Positions 18,300 through 26,715 of a DNA stretch of 64,000 nt are shown in pieces. Under the pieces are notes generated by a model. The model was given only the letters and a program-made list of their open reading frames with translations. It had not been told where the DNA came from and did no database searches. Source of the stretch: Fundidesulfovibrio terrae (GTDB lineage Bacteria > Desulfobacterota > Desulfovibrionia > Desulfovibrionales > Desulfovibrionaceae); assembly GCF_022808915.1 (NCBI RefSeq), contig NZ_JAKZFS010000001.1, positions 884,644 through 948,643 of the forward strand, in the 5' to 3' direction. Made by a program: the position numbers and the translations under genes. Within the stretch, counting starts at the first letter, position 1. Every line of letters begins with the position of its first letter.

Positions 18300-20783
18300 A
18301 TGACCGCATCGCCTCATTCCATGGAAGTCCCTCAGGACAAGCTCCGCTGGAGGCTCGACCCGGCCTCCCTGGGCTTTGAGACCACCGCCCAGCTCGATCC
18401 CCTGGACGCCGTCGTCGGCCAGGACCGGGGCCTTGAGGCCCTCCGGTTCGGCATGGGCATGGCCCGCAAGGGCTACAACATCTTCGTCACAGGCGAGCAG
18501 GGCCTTGGCCGTCTGTCCGCAGTCAAGCGGCTCCTGCGCGAGCTCTCCAAAGCTGACCGGGTCCCCGACGACCTGTGCTACGTCAACAACTTCAAGCGCG
18601 CCGAGGCTCCGGTGCTGCTCAGGTTCAAGGCCGGGCAAGGCTCGGTTTTCAAAAAGGACATTCACGATTGGCTGGAGAGCCTCAAGAAGGAGGTCCCGCA
18701 GCTCTTCGAGAGCGAGGAGTACATCGCCCGCAAGAACGAGATCATCGAGGTGCACGAGAAAAAGGTCATGGAGTTCTACAAGGCCGTGGAGGAGAAGGTC
18801 AAAAACACCGGCCTGGCCATGGTGCGCATGGAGATCGGCCCCTACAGCCGCCCGGACGTGCTGCCCGTGGTGGACGGCGAGCCCAAGCGCATGGTGGACC
18901 TGGAGGCCATGGTGGACAACGGTCGCTTCCCCCGGGAGGAATTCGAGCAGATCAAGGCCAAGCGGACCCAGGTGAAGGAGGAGGTGGACCACATCGTGCT
19001 CGAGGTGCGCACCCTCCAGAAGGAGGTGGACCGCAAGCTCGAGGACATGGACCGCATCATGTTCCGGGCCATGGCCTCGGACCTTCTGGCGCCGCTACGC
19101 GAACGCCACCCCGACCCCAAGGTCGCGGCCCACCTGGACTCCATGCTCGACCACATGGTGGAGAACCTGGAGGAGATCAAGCTCCTGGGCGGCAAGGGCC
19201 AGGGCATGCCGGGCGGAATGCCCTTCATGGGCCCCTCGCCCGAAGCCATCGTGCAACCCTACGGGGTGAACCTGCTGGTGGACAACGCCGAGCAGCCCGG
19301 CCCCCCGGTGATCATCGAATCCTACCCCACCTACCGCAACCTGTTCGGCGGCGTGGACCGGGTGGTGGGACCCTACGGCGGCTGGAGCACCGACTTCACC
19401 AAGATCACCGCCGGGGCCTTCGTCAAGGCCAATGGCGGCTACCTGGTGCTGAACCTCATGGACGCCATCATCGAGCCCGGCGTCTGGCAGACCCTGAAGC
19501 GCTCCCTCAAGACCGAGCGCATCGAGATCCAGACCTACGACCCGTTCTATTTCATCTCCGGCACCGGGCTCAAGCCCGAGCCCATCGACATGCAGGTGAA
19601 GGTGGTGGTGCTCGGCGACCACCGGCTGCACCAGCTCCTTCTGTACTACGACCAGGACCTGCCCAAGATTTTCAAGGTCCGCGCCGATTTCGCCCGGGCC
19701 ATGGACAAGACCGACGCCGCCGTGGCCGACATGGCCCGGTTCATCGCGGGAGAGGCCGCCAAGCACAAGCTGAAGCCCTTCGAGGCCGGAGCCGTGGCCC
19801 TGGTGGTGGAGCACGCCGTGCGCATGGCCGGGCGGGTGGAGAAGCTCTCCACGGCCTTCCCCCTGCTGGCCGACCTGCTCTTCGAGGCTGACCTCTACTC
19901 CGGGCGCGCCAAGGCCGACGTCGTGGGCGCGGACCACGTCCGCCAGGCGCTCACCGCCCGCATCGGACGCCTGGACCGCATCCAGGAGCTCCTGCGCGAG
20001 ATGATCGCCCGGGGCAGCCTGTTCGTGGACGTGGAGGGAAGCGCCGTGGGCCAGGTCAACGGCCTGGCCGTGCACAGCGTGGGGGATTTCGCCTTCGGCA
20101 TGCCCTCGCGCATCACCGCGGCCACAGCCATGGGCCGTGAGGGCATCATCAACATCGAACGCGAGGCCGACCTCTCCGGCCCCATCCACAGCAAGGGGAT
20201 GCTCATCCTGTCCGGATACCTGCGGCGCAACTACGCCCAGGACAAACCCCTGTCGCTCACCGCCAGCATCGCCTTCGAGCAGGCCTATTCCGGCGTGGAC
20301 GGCGACTCGGCGTCCTCAACCGAGCTGTACGCGCTGCTGTCCAGCCTGTCGGGCGTGCCCCTGCGCCAGGACGTGGCCGTCACCGGTTCGGTGAACCAGA
20401 TGGGGCGCGTCCAGCCCATCGGCGGGGTCAACGAGAAGATCGAAGGGTTCTTCCTGTGCTGCCGGGACAAGGGCCTCACGGGAAAGCAGGGCGTCATGAT
20501 CCCCAGGGCCAATGTCCAGGATTTGATGTTGCGTGAGGAGGTACTGGAAGCCGTGAGCAAGGGAGAGTTCCACGTCTGGGCGGTGGAGACGGTGGACGAG
20601 GGGATCGAGCTTTTGACCGGAGTCCCGGCCGGGGAGAGAGGCAAGGACGGGAAGTATGCGGCCGGAACGATCAACGCCCTGGCCGACGACCGCCTGAAGA
20701 GCCTGGCCGAAGGTTTGCGCGATTTCGTGCAGGAGGGGGAGGATAAGAAGGACAAAGGCAGGAAGGCGAAGAAGGGGAGCTGA
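18300..20783 (+). CDS. LonB/LonH-like ATP-dependent protease (S16)
   Basis: An 827-aa protein of the AAA-type Lon relatives similar to E. coli YcbZ (LonH), not classical LonA. An N-terminal divergent AAA domain has P-loop-like VTGEQGLGRLSAVKRLL, where GR replaces GK, and a helical insert (residues about 130-300). The C-terminal S16 peptidase domain has the catalytic serine in DGDSASSTELYALLSSLSG and the lysine in IGGVNEKIEGFF. The family degrades proteins using a Ser-Lys dyad. The lysine-rich tail (about 20 residues) is probably unstructured. It follows hsp20 on the same strand. Confidence 0.85.
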   Translation: MTASPHSMEVPQDKLRWRLDPASLGFETTAQLDPLDAVVGQDRGLEALRFGMGMARKGYNIFVTGEQGLGRLSAVKRLLRELSKADRVPDDLCYVNNFKRAEAPVLLRFKAGQGSVFKKDIHDWLESLKKEVPQLFESEEYIARKNEIIEVHEKKVMEFYKAVEEKVKNTGLAMVRMEIGPYSRPDVLPVVDGEPKRMVDLEAMVDNGRFPREEFEQIKAKRTQVKEEVDHIVLEVRTLQKEVDRKLEDMDRIMFRAMASDLLAPLRERHPDPKVAAHLDSMLDHMVENLEEIKLLGGKGQGMPGGMPFMGPSPEAIVQPYGVNLLVDNAEQPGPPVIIESYPTYRNLFGGVDRVVGPYGGWSTDFTKITAGAFVKANGGYLVLNLMDAIIEPGVWQTLKRSLKTERIEIQTYDPFYFISGTGLKPEPIDMQVKVVVLGDHRLHQLLLYYDQDLPKIFKVRADFARAMDKTDAAVADMARFIAGEAAKHKLKPFEAGAVALVVEHAVRMAGRVEKLSTAFPLLADLLFEADLYSGRAKADVVGADHVRQALTARIGRLDRIQELLREMIARGSLFVDVEGSAVGQVNGLAVHSVGDFAFGMPSRITAATAMGREGIINIEREADLSGPIHSKGMLILSGYLRRNYAQDKPLSLTASIAFEQAYSGVDGDSASSTELYALLSSLSGVPLRQDVAVTGSVNQMGRVQPIGGVNEKIEGFFLCCRDKGLTGKQGVMIPRANVQDLMLREEVLEAVSKGEFHVWAVETVDEGIELLTGVPAGERGKDGKYAAGTINALADDRLKSLAEGLRDFVQEGEDKKDKGRKAKKGS

Positions 20784-20792
20784 AGAGAAAGA

Positions 20793-20844
20793 GCCGCCGG
20801 CGGCCAAAGGGACCAGTCCCTTTGGAATCCCCTGTCGCTTCGCG
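20793..20844 (-). repeat. Intergenic hairpin repeat, copy 2 of 6
   Basis: Inverted orientation. The core is a perfect hairpin with arms CCAAAGGGAC / GTCCCTTTGG and a 2-nt centre, flanked by GCCGCCGG on one side and the GCGAAGCGA-type box on the other. It begins 10 nt after the lon-type gene stop. Confidence 0.88.
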
Positions 20845-20969
20845 GGATTCGTGAGGAGCTTCTGCCGCAATCTGGAGAGCTGGCTGGCTTTTTTGAATTA
20901 ACTAAGTTGGTTGTATGCTTGCGCCATGATGCCGCCGAAGGCGGCTTGTTGAAAAATGAAGACCACGAC

Positions 20970-21008
20970 AAAAAACGGGATGCCCGCTTGGCGGACATCC
21001 CGTTTTTT
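20970..21008. terminator. Bidirectional terminator between lon-type gene and rnhA
   Basis: AAAAAACGGGATGTCC-type stem: AAAACGGGATG / CATCCCGTTTT with A-run and T-run on the two sides, so it can act on both strands. It lies between convergent genes. Confidence 0.85.
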
Positions 21009-21027
21009 TGTTGGAAAGTTGGGGAAA

Positions 21028-21513
21028 TCAGCCGGGGTAGCCGGTGTCCACCGGAAGCTCGCGCCCCTGCGCGGCCCTGCGGGCCAGCACGTCGCAACGC
21101 TCGTTCTCCGGGTGCCCGTTGTGCCCGCGCACCCACTCGAACTTCACCTGGTGCTGGGCCAGAAGCCCGTCCAGGCGCATCCACAGGTCGCGGTTCTTGA
21201 CGGGCGTCTTGGCCGCAGTCTTCCAGCCGTTGCGCTTCCAGTTGGCCAGCCAGCGCTTCTCGATGGCGTCGCGCACGTACATGGAATCCGTGACCACCCG
21301 CACCTGGCAGGGCTTGGTCAGCTCCTCCAGGGCCACGATCACGGCCAGGATCTCCATGCGGTTGTTGGTGGTGAGCTTGTATCCGCCCGAAAGCTCTTTT
21401 TCCTTGCCGTTCCAGTGCAGGATCGAACCGTAGCCGCCGGGCCCGGGATTGCCCAGGCAGGCCCCATCGGTGTGGATCAGGACCGGGCAGGATTCGTTGT
21501 CAGTTCCGTTCAC
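21028..21513 (-). CDS. rnhA: Ribonuclease HI
   Basis: A 161-aa type 1 RNase H with all four acidic catalytic residues in their motifs: [40 protein letters not shown] and [16 protein letters not shown]. It removes RNA from RNA-DNA hybrids. GTG 21513 is chosen as start because GGAGG lies seven bases upstream and the protein then begins 13 residues before the first motif. The start overlaps the 3' end of the upstream gene by 14 nt, implying coupling with the membrane protein and ABC ATPase before it. Confidence 0.94.
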   Translation of the reverse strand: MNGTDNESCPVLIHTDGACLGNPGPGGYGSILHWNGKEKELSGGYKLTTNNRMEILAVIVALEELTKPCQVRVVTDSMYVRDAIEKRWLANWKRNGWKTAAKTPVKNRDLWMRLDGLLAQHQVKFEWVRGHNGHPENERCDVLARRAAQGRELPVDTGYPG

Positions 21514-21994
21514 GCAAAGCCTCCAATATGGCGAGCACGCAGGAATACAGGCCCTCGGGCCAGGTTCCGGCGGCGAAGAAAGGGTCGAAATAGCCGTTCG
21601 CGAGCTGCTCCGCAAGCCCGGGAGGGAGCGCTTTCGCCAGGAGCGGCGGGATGGCCGTCACGGCCTGCTTGCCCGCGACGTCCAGGCCGATGAAGACCAC
21701 TGAGGGATCGGCGGGAGGCGGCGTCACCGGGCCTCGCCGCACCACCACCCGCAGGCTCACCCCGTACGTGTCGTGCATGACCTTGGATGCGTCGCGCAGG
21801 AGCTTGATCTTGTCCGCGGAAAGCGTCCCGGTCTCGTCGAGAACCGCGTCCTGGCGCGAAAGCCGGTCCGCCACGCCCTCGAAATGGCGCGAATAGGCCC
21901 ATACCATGGCCAGCACCACGCACAGAAGAAGCAGGCCCCGGGGCATGGAGAACTTCCCGCGCCCGCCCCCGAGTTCGATGCGTTCTCCGGTCAT
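21500..21994 (-). CDS. TPM-domain-like membrane-anchored protein
   Basis: A 164-aa protein. One N-terminal membrane segment ([18 protein letters not shown]) is followed by a soluble domain with the TPM pattern: [32 protein letters not shown] and a Leu-rich C-terminal helix. TPM (YgcG-type) proteins are poorly understood and may assist membrane or photosystem assembly. Here the glycine-rich tail usual in YgcG is missing. ATG overlaps the stop of the upstream ABC ATPase (ATGA), so they should be co-translated. The family assignment is tentative. Confidence 0.6.
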   Translation of the reverse strand: MTGERIELGGGRGKFSMPRGLLLLCVVLAMVWAYSRHFEGVADRLSRQDAVLDETGTLSADKIKLLRDASKVMHDTYGVSLRVVVRRGPVTPPPADPSVVFIGLDVAGKQAVTAIPPLLAKALPPGLAEQLANGYFDPFFAAGTWPEGLYSCVLAILEALRERN

Positions 21995-22668
21995 GGATGC
22001 TCCCCGATCACGCCATCCTCCATGAGGGCCACCCGGCCGCAACGCCCGGCCAGGGCCATGTCGTGCGTGACCAGCACCATGGTGGCGGAAGTCTCGTTCG
22101 CCAGGGTGAAAAGCGTCTCCACAACCCTCTCGCCGGTGGCGTGGTCCAGGTTGCCCGTGGGCTCGTCGGCCAGGATCAGGCGCGGACCGGCCACCACGGC
22201 CCGGGCCAGGGCCACGCGTTGCTGCTCGCCGCCCGAAAGCTGGGCCGGATAGTGGCCAAGCCGCCCCGACAGGCCCACGCGCTCGAGCGCCTTGGCCGCC
22301 AGGTCGAAGGCCCCCTCGCGGCGGGCGAACTCCAGGGGCAGGGCCACGTTCTCCAGGGCGGTCATGGCCGGGGCCAGGTGGAAGCTCTGGAACACGATCC
22401 CCACGTTTTCCAGGCGGAAGCGGGCCAGCTGGTCCTCGTTCATGCCCGAAAGCTCGCGCCCGGCCACCCGCACGGAACCGGACGTGGCCCGCTCCAGGCC
22501 GGACATGAGCATGAGCAGCGTGGTCTTCCCGGCGCCCGAAGGCCCCACCACGGCCAGATGCTCCCCGGCCTTGGCGCGCAGGTTGGCCCCGCGCAGAATG
22601 TTGACCGGCCCGGCCTGGCTTTGTAGGGTCAGGGTTACGTCCTCAAGGGCGATCATCTCGGTGTCCAT
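21991..22668 (-). CDS. ABC transporter ATP-binding protein, LolD/YbbA-type
   Basis: A 225-aa ABC ATPase with Walker A VGPSGAGKTTLLMLMSG, Q-loop VFQSFHLAPAMTALENV, signature LSGGEQQRVALARAVV, Walker B LILADEPTGNLD and H-loop VLVTHDMA. This is the MacB/LolD/YbbA subfamily. In E. coli, ybbA diverges from tesA and precedes the permease ybbP. Here the divergent tesA-like gene is present but no permease follows, only a TPM-like protein. Start at ATG 22668 (MDTEMIAL) or 22656; the first overlaps the divergent gene's longest possible frame. Confidence 0.88.
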   Translation of the reverse strand: MDTEMIALEDVTLTLQSQAGPVNILRGANLRAKAGEHLAVVGPSGAGKTTLLMLMSGLERATSGSVRVAGRELSGMNEDQLARFRLENVGIVFQSFHLAPAMTALENVALPLEFARREGAFDLAAKALERVGLSGRLGHYPAQLSGGEQQRVALARAVVAGPRLILADEPTGNLDHATGERVVETLFTLANETSATMVLVTHDMALAGRCGRVALMEDGVIGEHP

Positions 22669-22705
22669 GTCCGCATCATGGCACGAGCGTAGCGGGGATG
22701 GCAAC

Positions 22706-23350
22706 GTGCATGCAGTGTTCGCGGGGCTTGTGGCCCTTGTGTTTGTGCTGGTTGGAATCATGACGCCTTCTGACGCCCACGCCAAAACCCTCCGTCTGGC
22801 CGCTTTGGGCGACAGCCTTACCGCCGGATGGGGCCTGCCCCCGTCCGAGTCCTTCTGCGCCGAGCTGGAACGTGCGCTCAAGGCCAAGGGCCACGACGTG
22901 CAGGTGCTCAATTTCGGTATCTCCGGGGACACCACCGCCGGTGGCGTGGCCCGCGTGGGGGCCGTGATCGCGGCCAGGCCCGACGGCGTCATCCTGGAGC
23001 TGGGGGCCAACGACGCCATGCGCGGCTTCGATCCGGCCCTGCCCGAAGCCAACCTGGACCGCGTTCTGGGCGAACTCAAAAAGGCGAACATCCCCGTGCT
23101 GCTCACCGGCATGCGGGCGCTTTTGGGCATGGGCAAGCGCTACGGCGACGAGTTTGCGGCCATCTATCCCCGCCTGGCCGAAAAGCACGGCGTGAAGCTG
23201 TATCCCTTCTTCCTGGCTGGCGTGGCCGGCGACCCGGCCCTCAACCAGCCCGACGGCATTCACCCCAACTACCAGGGCGTGCGCGAGGTGGTGCGGCGGA
23301 TGCTGCCGGACGTGGAGGCGTTCCTGAAAAGTCTGGGGGAGGGGAAGTAG
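22706..23350 (+). CDS. TesA-like arylesterase / lysophospholipase (SGNH hydrolase)
   Basis: A 214-aa secreted SGNH enzyme. Block I is ALGDSLTAGWGL, block II GISGDTTAGG, block III ELGANDAMRG and block V DGIHPNYQG, giving the Ser-Asp-His triad. The N-terminal hydrophobic stretch ending SDAHA is a signal peptide, so the product is probably periplasmic. The start is uncertain: GTG 22706 behind GGGG is preferred; ATG 22667 would overlap the divergent ABC gene. The arrangement beside a YbbA-type ATPase matches the conserved E. coli tesA-ybbA pair. Confidence 0.88.
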   Translation: MHAVFAGLVALVFVLVGIMTPSDAHAKTLRLAALGDSLTAGWGLPPSESFCAELERALKAKGHDVQVLNFGISGDTTAGGVARVGAVIAARPDGVILELGANDAMRGFDPALPEANLDRVLGELKKANIPVLLTGMRALLGMGKRYGDEFAAIYPRLAEKHGVKLYPFFLAGVAGDPALNQPDGIHPNYQGVREVVRRMLPDVEAFLKSLGEGK

Positions 23351-23360
23351 GAGGAGGTAT

Positions 23361-23412
23361 GCCTCCTTAGGCCAAAGGGACCAGTCCCTTTGGAATCCCG
23401 TAGAGCTTCGCG
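23361..23412 (-). repeat. Intergenic hairpin repeat, copy 3 of 6
   Basis: Inverted orientation, 10 nt after the tesA-like stop. Same perfect core (CCAAAGGGAC / GTCCCTTTGG) as copy 2, with a divergent CTAAGGAGGC end where other copies read GCCGCCGGAGGC. Confidence 0.88.
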
Positions 23413-23549
23413 GGGTATCCGGCGGGGCGGACCGGCGCGGGATCGGTTCTGGACCACTTCGGGTCAAGTTTTGAGTTGCCAAACCCCCTTGGCGAGCTTA
23501 GTTTCCCCGCACGGCAAACCCACCGGCGTTTCGGCGCAAGGAGAAGCTT

Positions 23550-23774
23550 ATGGGCGCGTTTTCCATCTGGCATTGGATCGTAGTTCTTGCAATCATTCTG
23601 CTGGTTTTCGGACCGGGCCGCCTCGGCAACCTGGGCCGCGACCTGGGCAAGAGCATCAAGGAATTCAAAAGCGCGATGAACGACAAGGACATCACGCCCG
23701 ACAAGATCGAGGACCACTCCACCCAGGCATCCTCCACCACCACGGTCAACCAGACCGACAAGACCAAGGTCTAG
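23550..23774 (+). CDS. tatA: Sec-independent translocase protein TatA
   Basis: A 74-aa protein with the TatA/E layout: one N-terminal membrane helix ([17 protein letters not shown]), the [20 protein letters not shown] hinge and amphipathic helix, and a charged, Thr-rich tail. It forms the pore component of the twin-arginine export system for folded proteins. AAGGAG precedes ATG. No tatB or tatC lies beside it, as is common for isolated tatA copies. The next gene starts 17 nt downstream. Confidence 0.93.
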   Translation: MGAFSIWHWIVVLAIILLVFGPGRLGNLGRDLGKSIKEFKSAMNDKDITPDKIEDHSTQASSTTTVNQTDKTKV

Positions 23775-23790
23775 CCGCCTTTTTCTGGCC

Positions 23791-24630
23791 ATGCTGGGCC
23801 GCACCTTCTGTCATCTGCCCGGCATAGGTCCCAAGAGCGAATCCTCCCTGTGGGATGCGGGCATCCGCACATGGGAGGATTTCCTTTGCGCGCCTGAGCC
23901 CCCCGTCAGCCCCGGCAGGTTCGGGCTCATGCGCGAGGGGCTGGAACAGTCCCGGGCCGCCCTCCAGGCCCGCGACGCGGACTGGTTCGCGGCGCGGCTG
24001 CGTACCGCCAATTCCTGGCGGCTCTTTCCTTCTTTCCTGCCCGACGCGGGTTATCTGGACATCGAAACCGACGGCACCACCGATCCGGTGGTCACGGCCG
24101 TGGCGCTTCTGCACCAGGGGCGGCTGGCCACCTACGTCCGTGGCGAGAACATGGACGAGTTGGAGGCCGGGCTGGCCGGGGTGAAGGTGCTGGTTACGTT
24201 CAACGGCAAGTGCTTCGATGTGCCGATCATCGAGCGCGTGCTCGGGGTGCGTTGTCCCAAGGCCCATGTGGACCTTCGCTTCGTGCTGGGGGCGGTGGGG
24301 CAGAAGGGCGGACTCAAGGCGTGCGAGAAACGCTACGGGCTCTCGCGGCGGGAACTGGACGGGGTGGACGGCTGGAGCGCGGTGCTCCTGTGGCGGGAAT
24401 GGGAGCGCACCGGCGACCGGCGGGTGCTCGAGACGCTTCTGGCCTACAACGCGGCCGACGTGCTGTCGCTGGAGGTGCTCCTGGCTCACGCCCTGGACGA
24501 ACTGCTTCTCAAGACCCCCTTCGCCCCCGAGCTCACCGTGCCCGTCCCGGACATGGCCGCCAATCCCTTCACGCCCGATCCGGACGTGGTGGAGTGGGTG
24601 AAGGGCGCCGCCGTTCCCCGGTACTTCTAG
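23791..24630 (+). CDS. Predicted 3'-5' exonuclease, RNase H-like (YprB-type)
   Basis: A 279-aa protein. The N-terminus resembles a helix-hairpin-helix (CHLPGIGPKSESSLWDAGI). The remainder is an RNase H-like DEDD domain: YLDIETDGTTDPVV, VTFNGKCFDVPIIERVLG, CPKAHVDLRFVL and the late acidic motif YNAADVLSLEVLL. This matches the RNase_H_2 family of uncharacterised nucleases such as Bacillus YprB. It probably processes nucleic acid 3' ends; the substrate is unknown. It starts close behind tatA and may be co-transcribed. Confidence 0.8.
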   Translation: MLGRTFCHLPGIGPKSESSLWDAGIRTWEDFLCAPEPPVSPGRFGLMREGLEQSRAALQARDADWFAARLRTANSWRLFPSFLPDAGYLDIETDGTTDPVVTAVALLHQGRLATYVRGENMDELEAGLAGVKVLVTFNGKCFDVPIIERVLGVRCPKAHVDLRFVLGAVGQKGGLKACEKRYGLSRRELDGVDGWSAVLLWREWERTGDRRVLETLLAYNAADVLSLEVLLAHALDELLLKTPFAPELTVPVPDMAANPFTPDPDVVEWVKGAAVPRYF

Positions 24631-24687
24631 CTTTCTTCCGGACTTTCGGGCCGCGCGAGGTTAGCCCGCAGCCCAATGCGCCAATAA

Positions 24688-24729
24688 GACGGGATTCCAG
24701 AGGGACTGGTCCCTTTAGCCGCCGGAGGC
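24688..24729 (+). repeat. Intergenic hairpin repeat, copy 4 of 6 (degenerate)
   Basis: Shows GACGGGATTCCAGAGGGACT followed by GGTCCCTTTAGCCGCCGGAG. The hairpin has one G-T and one mismatched pair, and the GCGAAGC box is missing, so this is the most decayed copy. It lies about 60 nt after the exonuclease stop. Confidence 0.8.
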
Positions 24730-24784
24730 TTCTTCTCCCCTGGCCCTCCGGCTTCAGTCGCAGACACCGCCCCTGGCCCGGCCC

Positions 24785-25057
24785 CTACCAGTTCTTGTGC
24801 CGTTTCTCGAATTCGGAGAAAGCGTTGCTCTTTTCCCGGTTGCGTTTTTTCAGCCCGTCCAAGAGCGATCCGTGGATGTCTTCCAGGTCTTCCGGGGTGA
24901 AGCGGGGCGGGGGGGATTTCACGTGTTCGGGCTGGGCGAAGGTCGGTTCCTCCTGCGCCGCTACGCTTGCGTCCTTGCAAAGAGACTGGCGCAACATTCT
25001 TAATTCGTTCAGCATTTCTCTGTTTACGCTGATGAGTTCAAGCAGAAGGTGTTCCAT
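24785..25057 (-). CDS. Small hypothetical protein with coiled-coil N-terminus
   Basis: A 90-aa protein starting at ATG 25057 behind GGAGACC. The first 30 residues form a probable amphipathic coiled coil (MEHLLLELISVNREMLNELR). Then comes a Pro-rich link and a charged C-terminus (KKRNREKSNAFSEFEKRHK). There is no signal peptide, membrane span or recognised domain. The gene is alone on its strand between the exonuclease and MBOAT genes. Confidence 0.55.
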   Translation of the reverse strand: MEHLLLELISVNREMLNELRMLRQSLCKDASVAAQEEPTFAQPEHVKSPPPRFTPEDLEDIHGSLLDGLKKRNREKSNAFSEFEKRHKNW

Positions 25058-25308
25058 GGCTGAGGTCTCCGGGGGATGGTTGGCTGTTGCCTTTTTCGAC
25101 ACGAAAGGTAAAATATGCTTGCCGAGCCGGACGGGGCCTTTCGCCCCGGATTCTGATTTCGCCAACACCTTGAATTGCGTTGATTTGTCAGGGGAAGACG
25201 CCGCGTCCGGCCTGTGCCGGGGCGGGGTCGAGAGTGTAACAGGCTACGGGCTCCGTCAAGCCCGTCTTCTTTTGGATGGATCGACAATGGTTTTCATGTC
25301 CGGCCGCG

Positions 25309-26697
25309 ATGCAGTTTCTTAGCCTCGAGTTCGCCTTTTTCTTCCTGGCCGTGCTGGCCGGAGCCTGGGCTGCGCGCCGAAACGCCCTGGCCTTCCGGCT
25401 GCTGCTCCTGGTCGCTTCCTATATCTTTTACGCGTCTTTTCACCTGGGGTTCGCCGCACTGCTTCTCGGCGTGAGCCTGTCCACCTGGGGCGCGGCCCTG
25501 GGCGTGGCCCGGCTTCAGGCCCCCGGCCGCAGGAAGGCCTTGCTCACGGCGTATCTGGCGGCGCTTCTCGGCGAGCTGTGCTTCTTCAAATACTACGCCC
25601 TGGCCTCCGAGCTGACGGGTGCGCTGCCGGAGCTGTCCATCGTCATGCCCGTGGGCATCTCCTTCTTTACTTTCCAGGCCGTAGGCTACGTGGTGGACGT
25701 GTTCCGCCGCCCGGAGGAGGTCCAGCGTTCGCCCCTGGACGTGCTCCTGTTCATGGCCTTTTTCCCCACGGTGCTCTCGGGCCCCATCCTGCGGGCCAGG
25801 GACTTCATCCCCCAGCTCCGGTCGGCCGCCCCCGCTTGGACGGACGCCAACCAGGCGTTCTGGCTCATCATGGTGGGCCTGTTCAAGAAGGTGGCCCTGT
25901 CGAGCTACCTCTCCGAGCACATCACCCGTCAAATCTTCAGCAACCCCGACGATTTTTCCAGCCTGGGCGCGCTGGTCGGGGTGATGGCCTACAGCGCCCA
26001 GATCTACTGCGACTTCTCCGGCTACTCGGATCTGGCCCAGGGACTGGCCGGGCTTCTGGGACTTCGCGTGCCAGACAACTTCGACCGGCCCTACAAGGCG
26101 CGCAATCTGCGCGAATTTTGGCAGGGCTGGCATATGAGCCTTTCCACCTGGCTTCGGGACTACCTCTACATCCCCCTGGGCGGCAACCGCTGCACGCCGT
26201 TGCGGCGCAACCTGAACCTGCTGGCCACCATGGGCCTGGGCGGGCTCTGGCACGGCGCCAACCTGACCTTCCTGGCCTGGGGCCTCTTGCACGGAGTGGG
26301 GCTTGCGGCCACGCACGCCTTTGCCGGGCGTATCGGGGCGGGGCTTGAAGGCTGGAAGGCCAAGGCCCGTGACGCGGCCTTCTGGGCCGGAACCTTCGGT
26401 TTCGTCACCCTGGCCTGGGTGTTTTTCGCCGCTCCCGATTTCGAGACGGCGGCTCAGGCCCTCGCCCGCATCGTGAGTTTCGACGCCGCCGGGAAAGGGC
26501 CCGGCGTGACGGTTACGGTCATCACCCTGGGCGTCATCGGCTTCCAGGCCCTGAACCTCGACTGGCTGCGCGCCTGCCCGCCGCTGCTGTCCCGGCTTTC
26601 GGCCCCGGCCCTGGCCTGCGCGCTTGGCGTTCTCGGAGCGCTGGCCGTTCGTTTGGGACCTGACGGCATGCTGCCGTTCATCTACTTCTCGTTCTAG
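25309..26697 (+). CDS. MBOAT O-acyltransferase, AlgI/DltB-like
   Basis: A 462-aa polytopic membrane protein with about ten membrane segments. MBOAT hallmarks are present: the conserved block FWQGWHMSLSTWLRDYLYIP followed by LGGNR, and the catalytic-His region GLGGLWHGANLTFLAWGLLH. Such proteins move acyl groups (often acetyl) across the membrane to extracytoplasmic polysaccharides. I prefer ATG 25309, giving the family-typical MQFLSLEFAFFF start; ATG 25276 is in frame. Two SGNH hydrolase genes follow within 150 nt, mirroring the AlgI + AlgJ/AlgX and DltB + DltD partnerships. Confidence 0.92.
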   Translation: MQFLSLEFAFFFLAVLAGAWAARRNALAFRLLLLVASYIFYASFHLGFAALLLGVSLSTWGAALGVARLQAPGRRKALLTAYLAALLGELCFFKYYALASELTGALPELSIVMPVGISFFTFQAVGYVVDVFRRPEEVQRSPLDVLLFMAFFPTVLSGPILRARDFIPQLRSAAPAWTDANQAFWLIMVGLFKKVALSSYLSEHITRQIFSNPDDFSSLGALVGVMAYSAQIYCDFSGYSDLAQGLAGLLGLRVPDNFDRPYKARNLREFWQGWHMSLSTWLRDYLYIPLGGNRCTPLRRNLNLLATMGLGGLWHGANLTFLAWGLLHGVGLAATHAFAGRIGAGLEGWKAKARDAAFWAGTFGFVTLAWVFFAAPDFETAAQALARIVSFDAAGKGPGVTVTVITLGVIGFQALNLDWLRACPPLLSRLSAPALACALGVLGALAVRLGPDGMLPFIYFSF

Positions 26698-26715
26698 AAT
26701 GAGGACGCCGCATCA

